From Rufibacter hautae (lineage in GTDB: Bacteria; Bacteroidota; Bacteroidia; Cytophagales; Hymenobacteraceae): a stretch of DNA of 64,000 nucleotides. The position numbers and the translations under genes were made by a program. The stretch is taken from contig NZ_VKKY01000001.1 in NCBI RefSeq assembly GCF_008271695.1, positions 2,258,808 through 2,322,807 on the forward strand, in the 5' to 3' direction. This document shows positions 43,000 to 51,197 of this stretch, piece after piece. The notes under the pieces are model-generated. The model had not been told where the DNA came from. It saw nothing but the letters and a program-made list of their open reading frames with translations, and made no database searches. Numbering within the stretch: the first letter of the stretch is position 1; every line of letters starts with the position of its first letter.

Positions 43000-43148
43000 C
43001 GCCAACCCACCCCTACCCCTCCGAGGAGGGGAATTTTACCTTGCGACGCTATTACTACAAAACAGCGCCTTTACCACTCATTAGACCTATCATTATAATC
43101 TTCTTTATCTGATACTCCCCTCCTCGGAGGGGTAGGGGTGGGTTGGCG
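43000..43148. mobile_element. 149-bp MITE-like element with 33-bp perfect TIRs
   Basis: 43000-43032 is the exact reverse complement of 43116-43148. The arm begins CGCCAACCCACCCCTACCCC and contains an internal CCCCTCC/GGAGGGG hairpin. The 83-bp AT-richer interior has no ORF. No clear target-site duplication flanks it. It is non-autonomous; no matching transposase is in the window. Confidence 0.85.
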
Positions 43149-43175
43149 TTTTTGTGATGAAAACTTCCAGAAAAG

Positions 43176-43225
43176 CAGAAGCCGTTTAGCGGCTGTTTTC
43201 TGAAAACAAGCGCTAAACGGCTTCT
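43176..43225. repeat. Dispersed palindrome with long arms, copy 21
   Basis: Outer arms CAGAAGCCGTTTAGCG and its exact complement (16 bp), inner TTTTC/GAAAA. It is 28 bp from the MITE and 20 bp from the ABC transporter stop. Confidence 0.92.
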
Positions 43226-43244
43226 GAACATTAGACGAAAATGG

Positions 43245-45077
43245 TTACGAGGTGTGCTGCATCTGGGTGAGTTTATGGTACACGCCGCCGTGCTGCACCA
43301 GTTGGGCATGGTTCCCGCGCTCCACAATACGGCCGCCCTGCAGTACAATGATCTCATCGGCGTGCTGGATGGTGCTCAGGCGATGCGCAATCACCAACGA
43401 GGTACGGTTCTTCATGAGGTTGGTCAAGGCTTCCTGCACCAGTTTCTCAGACTCTGTATCCAGCGCCGAGGTGGCCTCGTCCATAATCAAAATTGGAGGG
43501 TTTTTAAGGATGGCCCGAGCGATGCTCAGGCGCTGGCGCTGCCCACCAGATAGTTTGCTGCCCCGGTCCCCGATGACGGTCTGATAACCTTCCGGTGACT
43601 GCATGATGAACTCGTGCGCGTTCGCGATTCTGGCGGCGGCCATGACCTCGACCTCGGTGGCATCGGTCTTGTTAAAGGCGATGTTGTTGAAGATGGTATC
43701 GTTGAAGAGGATAGATTCCTGCGTCACAATGCCCATCTGCTCCCGGATAGAGAACAAAGAGCAATCGCGCAGATCCAGACCGTCAATGGTGATGGCGCCC
43801 TCGGTGGGGTCATAGAAACGGGGCAACAGGTCGGCTAACGTGGATTTACCGCCGCCGGACGGACCCACCAACGCGATGGTTTTGCCTTTGGGGATGGTCA
43901 GGTTAATGTTCTGCAGAATGGGATCATTGGCGTACCGGAAACCTACGTTCTTGAACTCAATGGCCTGGGTGAACTCAGGCAGCGTTTTAGAATCGGGCCG
44001 GTCTCTGATCAGGGGTTCGGTGTCAATAAGGGCCAATACGCGCTCCCCGGAAACTAATCCGCGCTGGATGTTGCTGAACGCGTTGGAGATGGCTTTCACC
44101 GGCACCAACACCTGAGAGAACAAAGCCAGATAGGCAATCAGGTCCTCGCCGCCCAGGTCAGACTCGCCGCGCAGCACCAAAGATCCGCCGTAGAACAGAA
44201 TGCCCGCCACCGCCGAGACGCCCATGAACTCAGAGAAAGGCGAGGCCAGGCTGCGTTTGTTGTTCATGGAGGTGATGATGCGCGCGTACAGGCTATTGCT
44301 CTGCCGGAACTTGTCCAGCACGTACGGTTGGGCATTGAACCCTTTGATGACACGCAATCCGCTTAAGGTCTCGTCAATGATGCCCAGGATAGAACCCAGC
44401 GCATCCTGCCCCTGCGACGACTGCCGCTTCAGCTTCTTAGAGATGCTGGAGATGATCAACCCCGAAACTGGCAACACGAGCAAACTGAAAAACGTGAGCT
44501 GCGGCGAAATGTAGAACAGCACCACAAAATACCCGATCAAAAGGAAAGGCTCCCGGAACAGCACGTTCAAGGTACTCACCACAGAATTCTCTACTTCCTG
44601 CACATCGTTGGTGAGCGTTGACATAATATTGCCTTTGCGCTGGTTGGAAAAAAAGCCTAACTGCAGCTGCGTGAGGCGCTCAAACACCTGCATTCTGAGG
44701 TTCTTCACCACCCGGGCCCGTACCACCCCCTCAATCCGGAGGCCGATATAGCGGAACACATTCGCCAGCAGCACCGAGATCACCAGCATGAGACAGATGA
44801 AGCGCAAAGCCCCAATACTGCCTTCGGCCTGGATGATCTGACCCACATGGTAGTAGAAGAATTGGGTGAACCAGCTGATATTGAACTCAAATGCCGGGAC
44901 CGCTGCCGGAATGTCATCCATGCTTTTGGCTTGCCCAAACAATACCTTCAGCAAAGGAGCCAGCAACCCGAAGTTCAGAACCCCGAAGATGGTGGCCAAT
45001 AAGGTGGCCATGGCGTACCACGGAACGTATTGGCTAAACGGCCGCGCAAATTTTAAAATGCGGAAATAAGTTTTCAT
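43245..45077 (-). CDS. MsbA-like ABC exporter (fused permease-ATPase)
   Basis: A 610-aa half-transporter. The membrane domain (1-330) has six helices, from YVPWYAMATLLATIFGVLNF to VSAVAGILFYGGSLVLR. The nucleotide-binding domain has Walker A GPSGGGKSTLADLLPRF, Q-loop GIVTQESILFND, signature LSGGQRQRLSIARAIL, Walker B PILIMDEATSALD and H-loop VIAHRLST. Homology to MsbA suggests a lipid A or glycolipid flippase, but drug export cannot be excluded. Two such units dimerise. It is transcribed alone and converges with nothing; palindrome copy 21 follows its stop. Confidence 0.9.
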   Translation of the reverse strand: MKTYFRILKFARPFSQYVPWYAMATLLATIFGVLNFGLLAPLLKVLFGQAKSMDDIPAAVPAFEFNISWFTQFFYYHVGQIIQAEGSIGALRFICLMLVISVLLANVFRYIGLRIEGVVRARVVKNLRMQVFERLTQLQLGFFSNQRKGNIMSTLTNDVQEVENSVVSTLNVLFREPFLLIGYFVVLFYISPQLTFFSLLVLPVSGLIISSISKKLKRQSSQGQDALGSILGIIDETLSGLRVIKGFNAQPYVLDKFRQSNSLYARIITSMNNKRSLASPFSEFMGVSAVAGILFYGGSLVLRGESDLGGEDLIAYLALFSQVLVPVKAISNAFSNIQRGLVSGERVLALIDTEPLIRDRPDSKTLPEFTQAIEFKNVGFRYANDPILQNINLTIPKGKTIALVGPSGGGKSTLADLLPRFYDPTEGAITIDGLDLRDCSLFSIREQMGIVTQESILFNDTIFNNIAFNKTDATEVEVMAAARIANAHEFIMQSPEGYQTVIGDRGSKLSGGQRQRLSIARAILKNPPILIMDEATSALDTESEKLVQEALTNLMKNRTSLVIAHRLSTIQHADEIIVLQGGRIVERGNHAQLVQHGGVYHKLTQMQHTS

Positions 45078-45131
45078 TCCTGCAAAGGTACGGCTTTGCC
45101 GGAATGTAACCGCACCCGGTTCTAATATGCC

Positions 45132-45168
45132 TTTCGGGCTTGTTTTCTGGAAAAGAGGCAGAAAACGG
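45132..45168. repeat. Dispersed intergenic palindrome, copy 22
   Basis: TTTCGGGCTTGTTTTCTGG then AAAAGAGGCAGAAAACGG, upstream of the exporter. Confidence 0.65.
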
Positions 45169-45210
45169 CAGCGCCTCCTTCTGGGTTAGAAAGAGGCGCT
45201 GCTTTGTTTT
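45168..45210 (-). terminator. Hairpin between Wzi-like gene and exporter
   Basis: GCAGCGCCTC...GAGGCGCTGC (45168-45180 with 45191-45202, one bulge), flanked by TTTGTTTT on the plus strand and GTTTTC on the minus strand. It probably ends the Wzi-like transcript. Confidence 0.7.
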
Positions 45211-45243
45211 AGAGGGATTTTTAGAAAAAAGCCCCTAAAACTC
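45205..45243. repeat. Dispersed intergenic palindrome, copy 23
   Basis: TGTTTTAGAGGGATTTTTAG and AAAAAAGCCCCTAAAAC, abutting the Wzi-like stop codon. Confidence 0.7.
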
Positions 45244-46932
45244 ATGGGTGCGTTGCGGGATGTTCCACCGGAAAGAGACGGCCGTGAAAGCGTTTTTCCG
45301 GTCATAGCTATCGACCTCCGCATCGGCGCGGCGCACTACCTGGGTCAGGTCCAGGAACATGTTGTAGCGCAATTGGAAAGAAGCGGTCGCCTCGCCATAG
45401 ATTTGGTCGGTGGTGATGCCGCTGCCAATCTCATAGCCGTAATCGCCCTGGCGCAGGTTGTAAGATTTAAGCACGTTGCCGCCGTAGTTGTACACCGTGG
45501 TGCCGCCCTCGGGGTTCAAAGGATCTACGGTTGGCTCCGGGTCCTGCCCGTAGCGCGTGGCAATGGCTTTGGCGGTAAGGGTTAACTTAGGGATGGGCTG
45601 GTAGCGCACAATGGCCACGGCCTCGGCCAGGTTCGCGCCCATGGGATGTGCCAAAGGCTGCAGATAATGCTGGTAGTTCTTGGAAGGGTCTTCGTGCTGG
45701 TAGGTGAACGGCCGGGCCAGGTTCAGCTCGCCCTGCAGGTCCAGGTTAGGCACCCCGAAGGCATCAATGTACTTGGCTCCGCCCTGCAGCGCGAATTTAT
45801 TTCCCCACCAGCCGTTGCCCGCGCGCAACTCACTGATCAGGAATTCATCCAGCACGGCCTGGCCGTAAAGCTGCACGCGGTTGTAGATGTTCCATTTGAA
45901 GTCAAATCCCAGCAAGGCATTGTCTTCTGAGCCCAGGCCCTGCTCCACGCTGCGGTAGAAGATGATAGGGTTGAGGTACTGCAACTCAAATCGGCCGTGG
46001 TCGCGGCCAAAGATCACCGACTCAAACACGCCCACGTTCAGGTTAGGCAGAATGTTCAAGCTGAGGTGGTGCAGCGTCATGTACTTCTTGTCGTACAGCT
46101 GATCTGCGAATTTGAAGTCCTGGGTGAGCTCGGCGTAGAGGTTGGTGTACTGCAGCTTCCAGACCTGGGTCTGCAGTTTCAAGAAAAAGTAAGGCGCCGC
46201 GTAGTCTGACAGGATCATGGAGCGATAGCCGTTGCCTATGAAATTGCGATCATGGCCAAGCATCACGCTGATGTGCTTGGTCGCCGCGTAATTGATATAG
46301 CCTCTCGCTGAGAAAAAGTCATAACCGCCGCTCTTCCCGAAGGGTTTCCAGTAGGCCTCATGCGGCACAATGTTGTCGCGGGTCACGCGCTCATTCACGT
46401 AGCCGGGCAGCTTCACCTGGTTATCGGCCAGGAACGTGTAGAAACCCAGCTTTTCGTCTATAGAGCCTTCTATCTGCAAGCCGCGGGTGTTGATGTAGCG
46501 CAGGCCGTCGGTCTCGGTGTCTTTGCCGGCCTGTAGCCCGATGACCGGGTTCACGCGCAGGGAGAACTCGGGGCTTTCGTAGTGGTAGAGATCGGTCTTG
46601 TTTCTGAAAAACGGGCCTAAAGACCGCTGGCTTTCGTTGTCGCGGGCGTAGCGGGTGTAGTTCCAGTTATCGTTGAGGAGGTAGTTGACGTTGTACTCAT
46701 CGGTGCGGGAACCGGAGTAGTTGGTCTCCTGGCGGGCTTCCTCGCCCAGGGCAGCCACGCGGGCGCGACCATAAGGTTTAAAGGAAGTATGCAGGTTCTC
46801 GGTGTTGTGCTTGATATGGTAGCGGTCAATGACCCGGTACACATCCGGGTTAAGCGGCACAGTGGCATCCTGCGCCGATGCTGAACCTGCCAAAAAGAGG
46901 AAGCCCAACAGCAGACGGTAAGTTTTTCTCAT
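45235..46932 (-). CDS. Capsule-assembly Wzi-like outer-membrane protein
   Basis: A 565-aa exported protein (signal peptide 1-20, ending GSASAQ) with a repeated beta-strand layout suggesting a large outer-membrane barrel. The central block ISVMLGHDRNFIGNGYRSMI, followed by LSDYAAPYFFLKLQTQVWKL, is the signature of Bacteroidota proteins annotated as Wzi-family capsule assembly. The end TAVSFRWNIPQRTHEF is an aromatic-rich terminal strand. E. coli Wzi is an outer-membrane lectin that anchors capsule; whether this protein does so is inferred. It is upstream of the MsbA-like exporter on the same strand. Confidence 0.75.
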   Translation of the reverse strand: MRKTYRLLLGFLFLAGSASAQDATVPLNPDVYRVIDRYHIKHNTENLHTSFKPYGRARVAALGEEARQETNYSGSRTDEYNVNYLLNDNWNYTRYARDNESQRSLGPFFRNKTDLYHYESPEFSLRVNPVIGLQAGKDTETDGLRYINTRGLQIEGSIDEKLGFYTFLADNQVKLPGYVNERVTRDNIVPHEAYWKPFGKSGGYDFFSARGYINYAATKHISVMLGHDRNFIGNGYRSMILSDYAAPYFFLKLQTQVWKLQYTNLYAELTQDFKFADQLYDKKYMTLHHLSLNILPNLNVGVFESVIFGRDHGRFELQYLNPIIFYRSVEQGLGSEDNALLGFDFKWNIYNRVQLYGQAVLDEFLISELRAGNGWWGNKFALQGGAKYIDAFGVPNLDLQGELNLARPFTYQHEDPSKNYQHYLQPLAHPMGANLAEAVAIVRYQPIPKLTLTAKAIATRYGQDPEPTVDPLNPEGGTTVYNYGGNVLKSYNLRQGDYGYEIGSGITTDQIYGEATASFQLRYNMFLDLTQVVRRADAEVDSYDRKNAFTAVSFRWNIPQRTHEF

Positions 46933-47036
46933 AGACTAGAATTGTGGATCCCTAAAGATAAGGGAATTTTGAGCGTGTACTCTTCCGGGCCGCCTCAGGT
47001 TGCCTGGCAGCGCCCAGTGGAAGAACGCACAAGCAC

Positions 47037-47077
47037 CCGTTTTTCTGCCGATTTTTCTAAAACCGCCTTCAAACACC
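47037..47077. repeat. Dispersed intergenic palindrome, copy 24
   Basis: CCGTTTTTCTGCCGATTTTT and CTAAAACCGCCTTCAAACA; degenerate, upstream of the GNAT gene. Confidence 0.5.
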
Positions 47078-47146
47078 TCCGTGCAGCGGCCTCAATCTTG
47101 CCGAAGGATTACCCGAGTGCGCCGAAAACAGTATCTTGCCGGTCAC

Positions 47147-48109
47147 ATGATCCAGCTGCTGCGCCACCACGAGATAGATTTTGCCCGTTGGGAGACTTGC
47201 CTCCAAAACGCCGGGGAGTCTTTGGTGTACCTGCAGGCCTGGTACCTGGAGGTGGTGTGCAGCGGTGAGTGGGAGGCCTTGGTGGAGATCCAGGCCGATG
47301 CCTACGTGTCTGTGTTTCCATTGCCTGTTAGAAGATTCTTAGGAACGAAGAAAGTGTACCAGCCACTGTTCACGCAACAGTTAGGCTTGGTAGTAACAGC
47401 GGGCAGCCAGCATACCTCCGCAGAAGAATATCTAAGTTTAGCGGCCAGTTTGTTCGGGCAGGTGCAGTACCAGATGCCGTGGCCGGAAGAAGCTGCTTTA
47501 AACCTGACGGAGCCCTGGACCTGGCGCCGGCGGCCCAACTATGAACTGCGTTTAGCGCCCGTTTACGCAGAAATAAGGGAGAACTACGCCATCAACCTGC
47601 GCCGGAACCTGAAGAAGACAAGCCAGGAGCAACTGACCTTGGTCCCCACAGAGTCCATCCAGCCGCTGCTGGAACTGTTCCAAAACACCAAAGGCAAGGA
47701 GTTGCCGGAGCTGCGGCCCCGGCATTACCAAAAGCTGGCAGTTCTCTACGCGCAGGCCAAACAGCACGGCGTGGGAGAGGTGTGGGAGGTGCACCGGCAA
47801 AATAAGTTGCTCGCGGCGGCGTTCATCTTGCGTACTGCACAGAGAACCACCTTTTTGTTCGGGGCCAGCTCCGCAGAAGGGAGAACGCACAACGCCATGG
47901 CTTTTCTGCTGGACCAGCTCCTTCAGCAAGAGGCAGGTTCTGGGAAGACCTTTGACTTTGAAGGCAGCGAGGTGCCGGGGGTGGCGAAATTTTACGCCGG
48001 TTTTGGCGCGCAGCCCGTCTCGTACGTATCTTTAAGCCTACAACCTAATCCATCCGTCTTATCATGGACTCCAAACGTCTTCAGATTCTTAGCCAGACAC
48101 CTTCGTTAG
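47147..48109 (+). CDS. FemAB/GNAT-like acetyltransferase
   Basis: A 320-aa protein with two GNAT-like halves. Segments LVYLQAWYLEVVCSGEWEAL, WTWRRRPNYELRL and NYAINLRRNLKKTSQEQLTL in the first half and RTTFLFGASSAEGRTHNAMA, FDFEGSEVPGVAKFYAGFGA in the second are typical of the FemAB-like GNAT group of Bacteroidota. The substrate is unknown. I chose ATG 47147 over the frame opening at 47000, because the first 49 residues there look non-coding and contain a palindrome. A TATCTTG box at 47132-47138 lies so close that the message would have a very short leader. Its last 46 bp overlap the start of upp. Confidence 0.7.
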   Translation: MIQLLRHHEIDFARWETCLQNAGESLVYLQAWYLEVVCSGEWEALVEIQADAYVSVFPLPVRRFLGTKKVYQPLFTQQLGLVVTAGSQHTSAEEYLSLAASLFGQVQYQMPWPEEAALNLTEPWTWRRRPNYELRLAPVYAEIRENYAINLRRNLKKTSQEQLTLVPTESIQPLLELFQNTKGKELPELRPRHYQKLAVLYAQAKQHGVGEVWEVHRQNKLLAAAFILRTAQRTTFLFGASSAEGRTHNAMAFLLDQLLQQEAGSGKTFDFEGSEVPGVAKFYAGFGAQPVSYVSLSLQPNPSVLSWTPNVFRFLARHLR

Positions 48110-48717
48110 CCAATCATTTTATCTCTGAGTTGCGCGATGTGGCGGTGCAGAAAGACAGTTTGCGGTTCCGCCGGAACCTGGAGCGCCTGGGCGAGGTAAT
48201 GGCCTTCAAAATCTCCGAGACTCTGGAGTACGCTGATAAGACCATCCAGACGCCGCTGGCCCAGACGCCCCAGACGCTGCTCACCGAGTTTCCTGTGCTG
48301 GCCACGGTGCTGCGGGCCGGTTTGCCGTTCCACCAGGGCTTCCTCAACTATTTTGACCATTCTACCAGCGCTTTTGTGGGGGCCTATAGGGTAGAAGGGG
48401 GGCGTCAGCTGTCTGTACACTTAGATTACATGGCTACGCCGAACCTGGAGGAGAAGATCCTGATTCTGGTAGACCCTATGCTGGCCACCGGAAAATCTCT
48501 GGTGCTCACGTATAATGACATGCTGCGTTTTGGCAAACCCAAGCGGATCATTATTTCTGCCATCATCGCCAGCCCCGAGGGGGTAGCGCACGTACAGGAA
48601 CAGATTCCCGAGGCAGAGTTATGGATAGGAGCCGTAGATGAGCGCCTGAACGAGCATTCTTATATAGTGCCGGGCCTAGGCGATGCCGGTGACCTGGCCT
48701 TCGGCTCTAAGAGCTGA
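48064..48717 (+). CDS. upp: Uracil phosphoribosyltransferase
   Basis: A 217-aa pyrimidine salvage enzyme that makes UMP from uracil and PRPP. Family motifs are FPVLATVLRAGLPFHQGFLN, the PRPP-binding loop LILVDPMLATGKSLVLTYND, and the uracil-binding end YIVPGLGDAGDLAFG. The start lies 46 bp inside the end of the GNAT gene in another frame. The N-terminus MDSKRLQILSQTPSLANHFI agrees with homologues, so the overlap seems real rather than a start error. pyrC is 2.5 kb downstream, but on a separate transcript. Confidence 0.95.
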   Translation: MDSKRLQILSQTPSLANHFISELRDVAVQKDSLRFRRNLERLGEVMAFKISETLEYADKTIQTPLAQTPQTLLTEFPVLATVLRAGLPFHQGFLNYFDHSTSAFVGAYRVEGGRQLSVHLDYMATPNLEEKILILVDPMLATGKSLVLTYNDMLRFGKPKRIIISAIIASPEGVAHVQEQIPEAELWIGAVDERLNEHSYIVPGLGDAGDLAFGSKS

Positions 48718-48873
48718 CAGAATAAAAATAATTTTAAACTAAAGATTTATGACTGTGTTGGTTAACTATAGTTGTATCTTTAAATCCCCCTGACCTTTGG
48801 TTCTTCTTAGGTCAATGTTTCTGCGGATTAGGTAAATACTATTGTTGGGTTTCATGTTTCAAGGTAAGGCTGT

Positions 48874-49332
48874 ATGGTTGCTGCAGTTCTAAAATATATT
48901 TCTGTCTATCTTTTAAGTTCTGTGAAGTTCTTTGGAGGTCCTTTGGTTGGTTTTACCATGGGGGTGTCTTTCTGGGCTACCCTGGGGTTGACTATAGCCG
49001 GCATGATGACCAGCGTTTGTCTGTTCTCACTCATCGGGACTGCGGTGCATGACCGGTATGTGGCCCGGCAACGAACCAAGAACAAGCCTAAGTTCAGCAA
49101 AAAGAACCGGCGGATTGTTTCGGTATGGCAAAAGTTTGGGATGTCTGGCATCGCCTTTCTAACCCCTATCTTATTTACGCCCATTGTGGGCACCGTGCTG
49201 GCTACTGTTCTGGGGGTCTCCAAAAGCCGTATCATGCTGCACATGCTCTGGAGCGCCGTTTTCTGGGGCTTCACCGTAACCTTGACTTTGTTTGAGCTGA
49301 GCCACCTGCCTTTTTTGCAGTTCCTTAGGTAA
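48874..49332 (+). CDS. Small membrane protein, unknown
   Basis: A 152-aa protein with about four hydrophobic segments: YISVYLLSSVKFFGGPLVGF, LGLTIAGMMTSVCLFSLIG, FGMSGIAFLTPILFTPIVGT and LHMLWSAVFWGFTVTLTLFE. A basic loop (RYVARQRTKNKPKFSKKNRR) separates the second and third. The PxxxxPxxGTxxAxxLG arrangement recalls small export or DedA-like permeases, but I cannot name the family. A TACTATTG at 48837-48844 could be its -7 box. A strong terminator follows. Confidence 0.7.
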   Translation: MVAAVLKYISVYLLSSVKFFGGPLVGFTMGVSFWATLGLTIAGMMTSVCLFSLIGTAVHDRYVARQRTKNKPKFSKKNRRIVSVWQKFGMSGIAFLTPILFTPIVGTVLATVLGVSKSRIMLHMLWSAVFWGFTVTLTLFELSHLPFLQFLR

Positions 49333-49380
49333 TTGCTGGTTGTTCATTGCTGATTGTTATAAAGAAGGAAGGTGCTTTAA

Positions 49381-49411
49381 GGCAGTTTTCGTTAAAACAG
49401 GCATAAAACAG
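49381..49411. repeat. Dispersed intergenic palindrome, copy 25
   Basis: GGCAGTTTTCGTTAAAACAG and GGCATAAAACAG; its right end is the foot of the terminator stem. Confidence 0.6.
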
Positions 49412-49450
49412 AAGAGCCGCGTGATATACTCACGCGGCTCTTCTGTTTTT
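49405..49450. terminator. Bidirectional terminator, 20-bp stem
   Basis: Perfect 20-bp stem 49405-49424 with 49430-49449, loop TATAC; the arm contains GAAGAGCCGCGTGA. It separates the membrane gene (+) from the helicase (-). Confidence 0.9.
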
Positions 49451-49480
49451 AGGTGCTTCCTCAAAAATCGGGCTTAAAAC
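49443..49480. repeat. Dispersed intergenic palindrome, copy 26
   Basis: CTGTTTTTAGGTGCTTCCTC and AAAAATCGGGCTTAAAAC, directly after the terminator and 50 bp from the helicase stop. Confidence 0.55.
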
Positions 49481-49529
49481 AAAATCTCTTTTCAGGGAAA
49501 GCAATCAACAATGAACAATCAACAATCAA

Positions 49530-50963
49530 TTACCGGCTTTTGCGCTTGCTGGCTCCGCCTGATTTGGTTTTCTTCCAGCCGGCTTTCTTGGCGTCTCTCA
49601 CTTTGGCGCCTTTGCCGATGTTCTCTTTCGGGCGGGCTTTTTTCTCGTGGAATGCGCCTTTGAAGTTGGGGTCCTCGCGGCGGCGCTGGTTGTCTAGTTC
49701 GCGGTCAATGAGCTGCTGCTCCTCAAACGGCGTCTCGTACACCCGCACTTCCGCAGGAATGGGCGCCTCCGGGATTTGCATCTTGATGAGCTTCTCAATC
49801 CGGTCAATGTGGTGCATCTCGGCCTCGTTGGCGAAAATGATGGATGCCCCGGTCTGCTCGGCGCGGCCCGTACGGCCTATTCTGTGCACGTAGTCCTCGT
49901 AGATAATGGGCACATCGAAGTTGATCACGTGGCTCACATCGTTGATGTCAATACCGCGGGCGGCTACGTCGGTGGCTACCAGGTAGCGCACTTCGCCCTC
50001 CCTGAATGCTTCTACGGCGTTGATGCGGGTATTCTGGCCTTTGTTGCCGTGTACCACGCGCACGCCGCCTTCGCCTTTGCGGTCCAGGAAGGAGCTCACG
50101 TTGTCGGCGTTGGTTTTGCTGCGGGTGAAGATCATGACCCGGTTAAAGGTTTCTTTGTCCTGGAAGAGGTGCTCCAGCAGCGCGATCTTGGTGCGGAGGT
50201 TGGGCACGCGGTACAGTTTCTGGCTCACGGTCTCCACCGGCGTGGCCTGCGGCGTCACTTCCACTATCATCGGGAATTCCAGGAACTCCTCAGACAGGAT
50301 GTGCACCCGCTCGTGCATGGTGGCCGAGAACAGCAGGTTCTGCCGCTTGCGCGGGATAATCTCCAGAATCTGGCGGATTTGCGGCATGAAGCCCATGTCC
50401 ATCATCTTGTCGGCCTCGTCCAGCACCAGCGTCTTAAGTTCTTTCAGGTGCAGCTCGCCTTTGCGGTAAATGTCCATGAGGCGGCCGGGCGTGGCTACTA
50501 AGATGTCAATTCCGGCCTGGATGCGCTCAATCTGGGTTTTAGGCCCCACGCCGCCGAAAATGCCCACCGTGCGGACATCAAGGTAAGCGCTGAACTTCTG
50601 GATATTCTCCTCAATCTGCATTACCAGCTCGCGGGTAGGCGCCAAGATAAGCGCGCGCGGATGTTTGCCTTGGGCATATTTCACTTTCATGAGCAGCGGC
50701 AACACGTAGGCGGCCGTCTTGCCCGTACCCGTCTGCGCGATGCCCATCACATCATGTCCGGCCATAGCCAGCGGAATGGTTTGCATCTGCACCGGCGTAG
50801 GTTTCTGGTAACCCAACTCAGAGATGGCATTCAATAACTGACGGTTCAGCTTGAAATCCTCAAAACTAGGCTGCTCTTCTTCCTGTGCGGTTTCCTGGGT
50901 GTCCTCTGGGGTTATAGGCTCATCCTGCTCGGGGGCAAGATTGTCGTTTTCTTCTTCTATCAT
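49530..50963 (-). CDS. DEAD-box ATP-dependent RNA helicase
   Basis: A 477-aa helicase, RhlE/CsdA-like. Motifs in order: Q motif GYQKPTPVQMQTIPLA, motif I AQTGTGKTAAYV, Ia PTRELVMQIEENI, Ib TPGRLMDIY, II VLDEADKMMDMGF, III LLFSATMH, IV VMIFTRSKTNADNV, V LVATDVAARGIDI, VI YVHRIGRTGRAEQTG. The C-terminus is basic and Lys/Gly-rich (KGAKVRDAKKAGWKKTKSGG), likely for RNA binding. An acidic N-terminal stretch (1-35) is unusual but common in this branch. Probable roles are ribosome assembly or cold adaptation. Confidence 0.93.
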   Translation of the reverse strand: MIEEENDNLAPEQDEPITPEDTQETAQEEEQPSFEDFKLNRQLLNAISELGYQKPTPVQMQTIPLAMAGHDVMGIAQTGTGKTAAYVLPLLMKVKYAQGKHPRALILAPTRELVMQIEENIQKFSAYLDVRTVGIFGGVGPKTQIERIQAGIDILVATPGRLMDIYRKGELHLKELKTLVLDEADKMMDMGFMPQIRQILEIIPRKRQNLLFSATMHERVHILSEEFLEFPMIVEVTPQATPVETVSQKLYRVPNLRTKIALLEHLFQDKETFNRVMIFTRSKTNADNVSSFLDRKGEGGVRVVHGNKGQNTRINAVEAFREGEVRYLVATDVAARGIDINDVSHVINFDVPIIYEDYVHRIGRTGRAEQTGASIIFANEAEMHHIDRIEKLIKMQIPEAPIPAEVRVYETPFEEQQLIDRELDNQRRREDPNFKGAFHEKKARPKENIGKGAKVRDAKKAGWKKTKSGGASKRKSR

Positions 50964-51125
50964 CGGTGCAAAGGTACGGGTTCTGTTTTAGATTACGTTT
51001 CCTGGCCAATTTTGGGAAACTGTGCGGTTACAGAATAAAGGATTTCCGGTGATTTAGGAAGTGGCTGATCCTGTAGGTTCTCGCTGGCGCAATCGAGTTC
51101 GCAGTGGCGATCGTCTGGCTCTTAT

Positions 51126-51164
51126 CTTTTCGGCCTGTTTTTAGAAAATCGACTTTAAAAACGC
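51126..51164. repeat. Dispersed intergenic palindrome, copy 27
   Basis: CTTTTCGGCCTGTTTTTAG and AAAATCGACTTTAAAAACGC between helicase and pyrC. Confidence 0.65.
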
Positions 51165-51185
51165 ATGACTTACGGCAGGTGCCTT

Positions 51186-51193
51186 TATCTTAG
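51186..51193 (+). promoter_or_regulatory. -7-like box close to the pyrC start
   Basis: TATCTTAG, one mismatch from TAnnTTTG, ends 4 bp before the ATG, so the message may be leaderless. Confidence 0.45.
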
Positions 51194-51197
51194 CATC

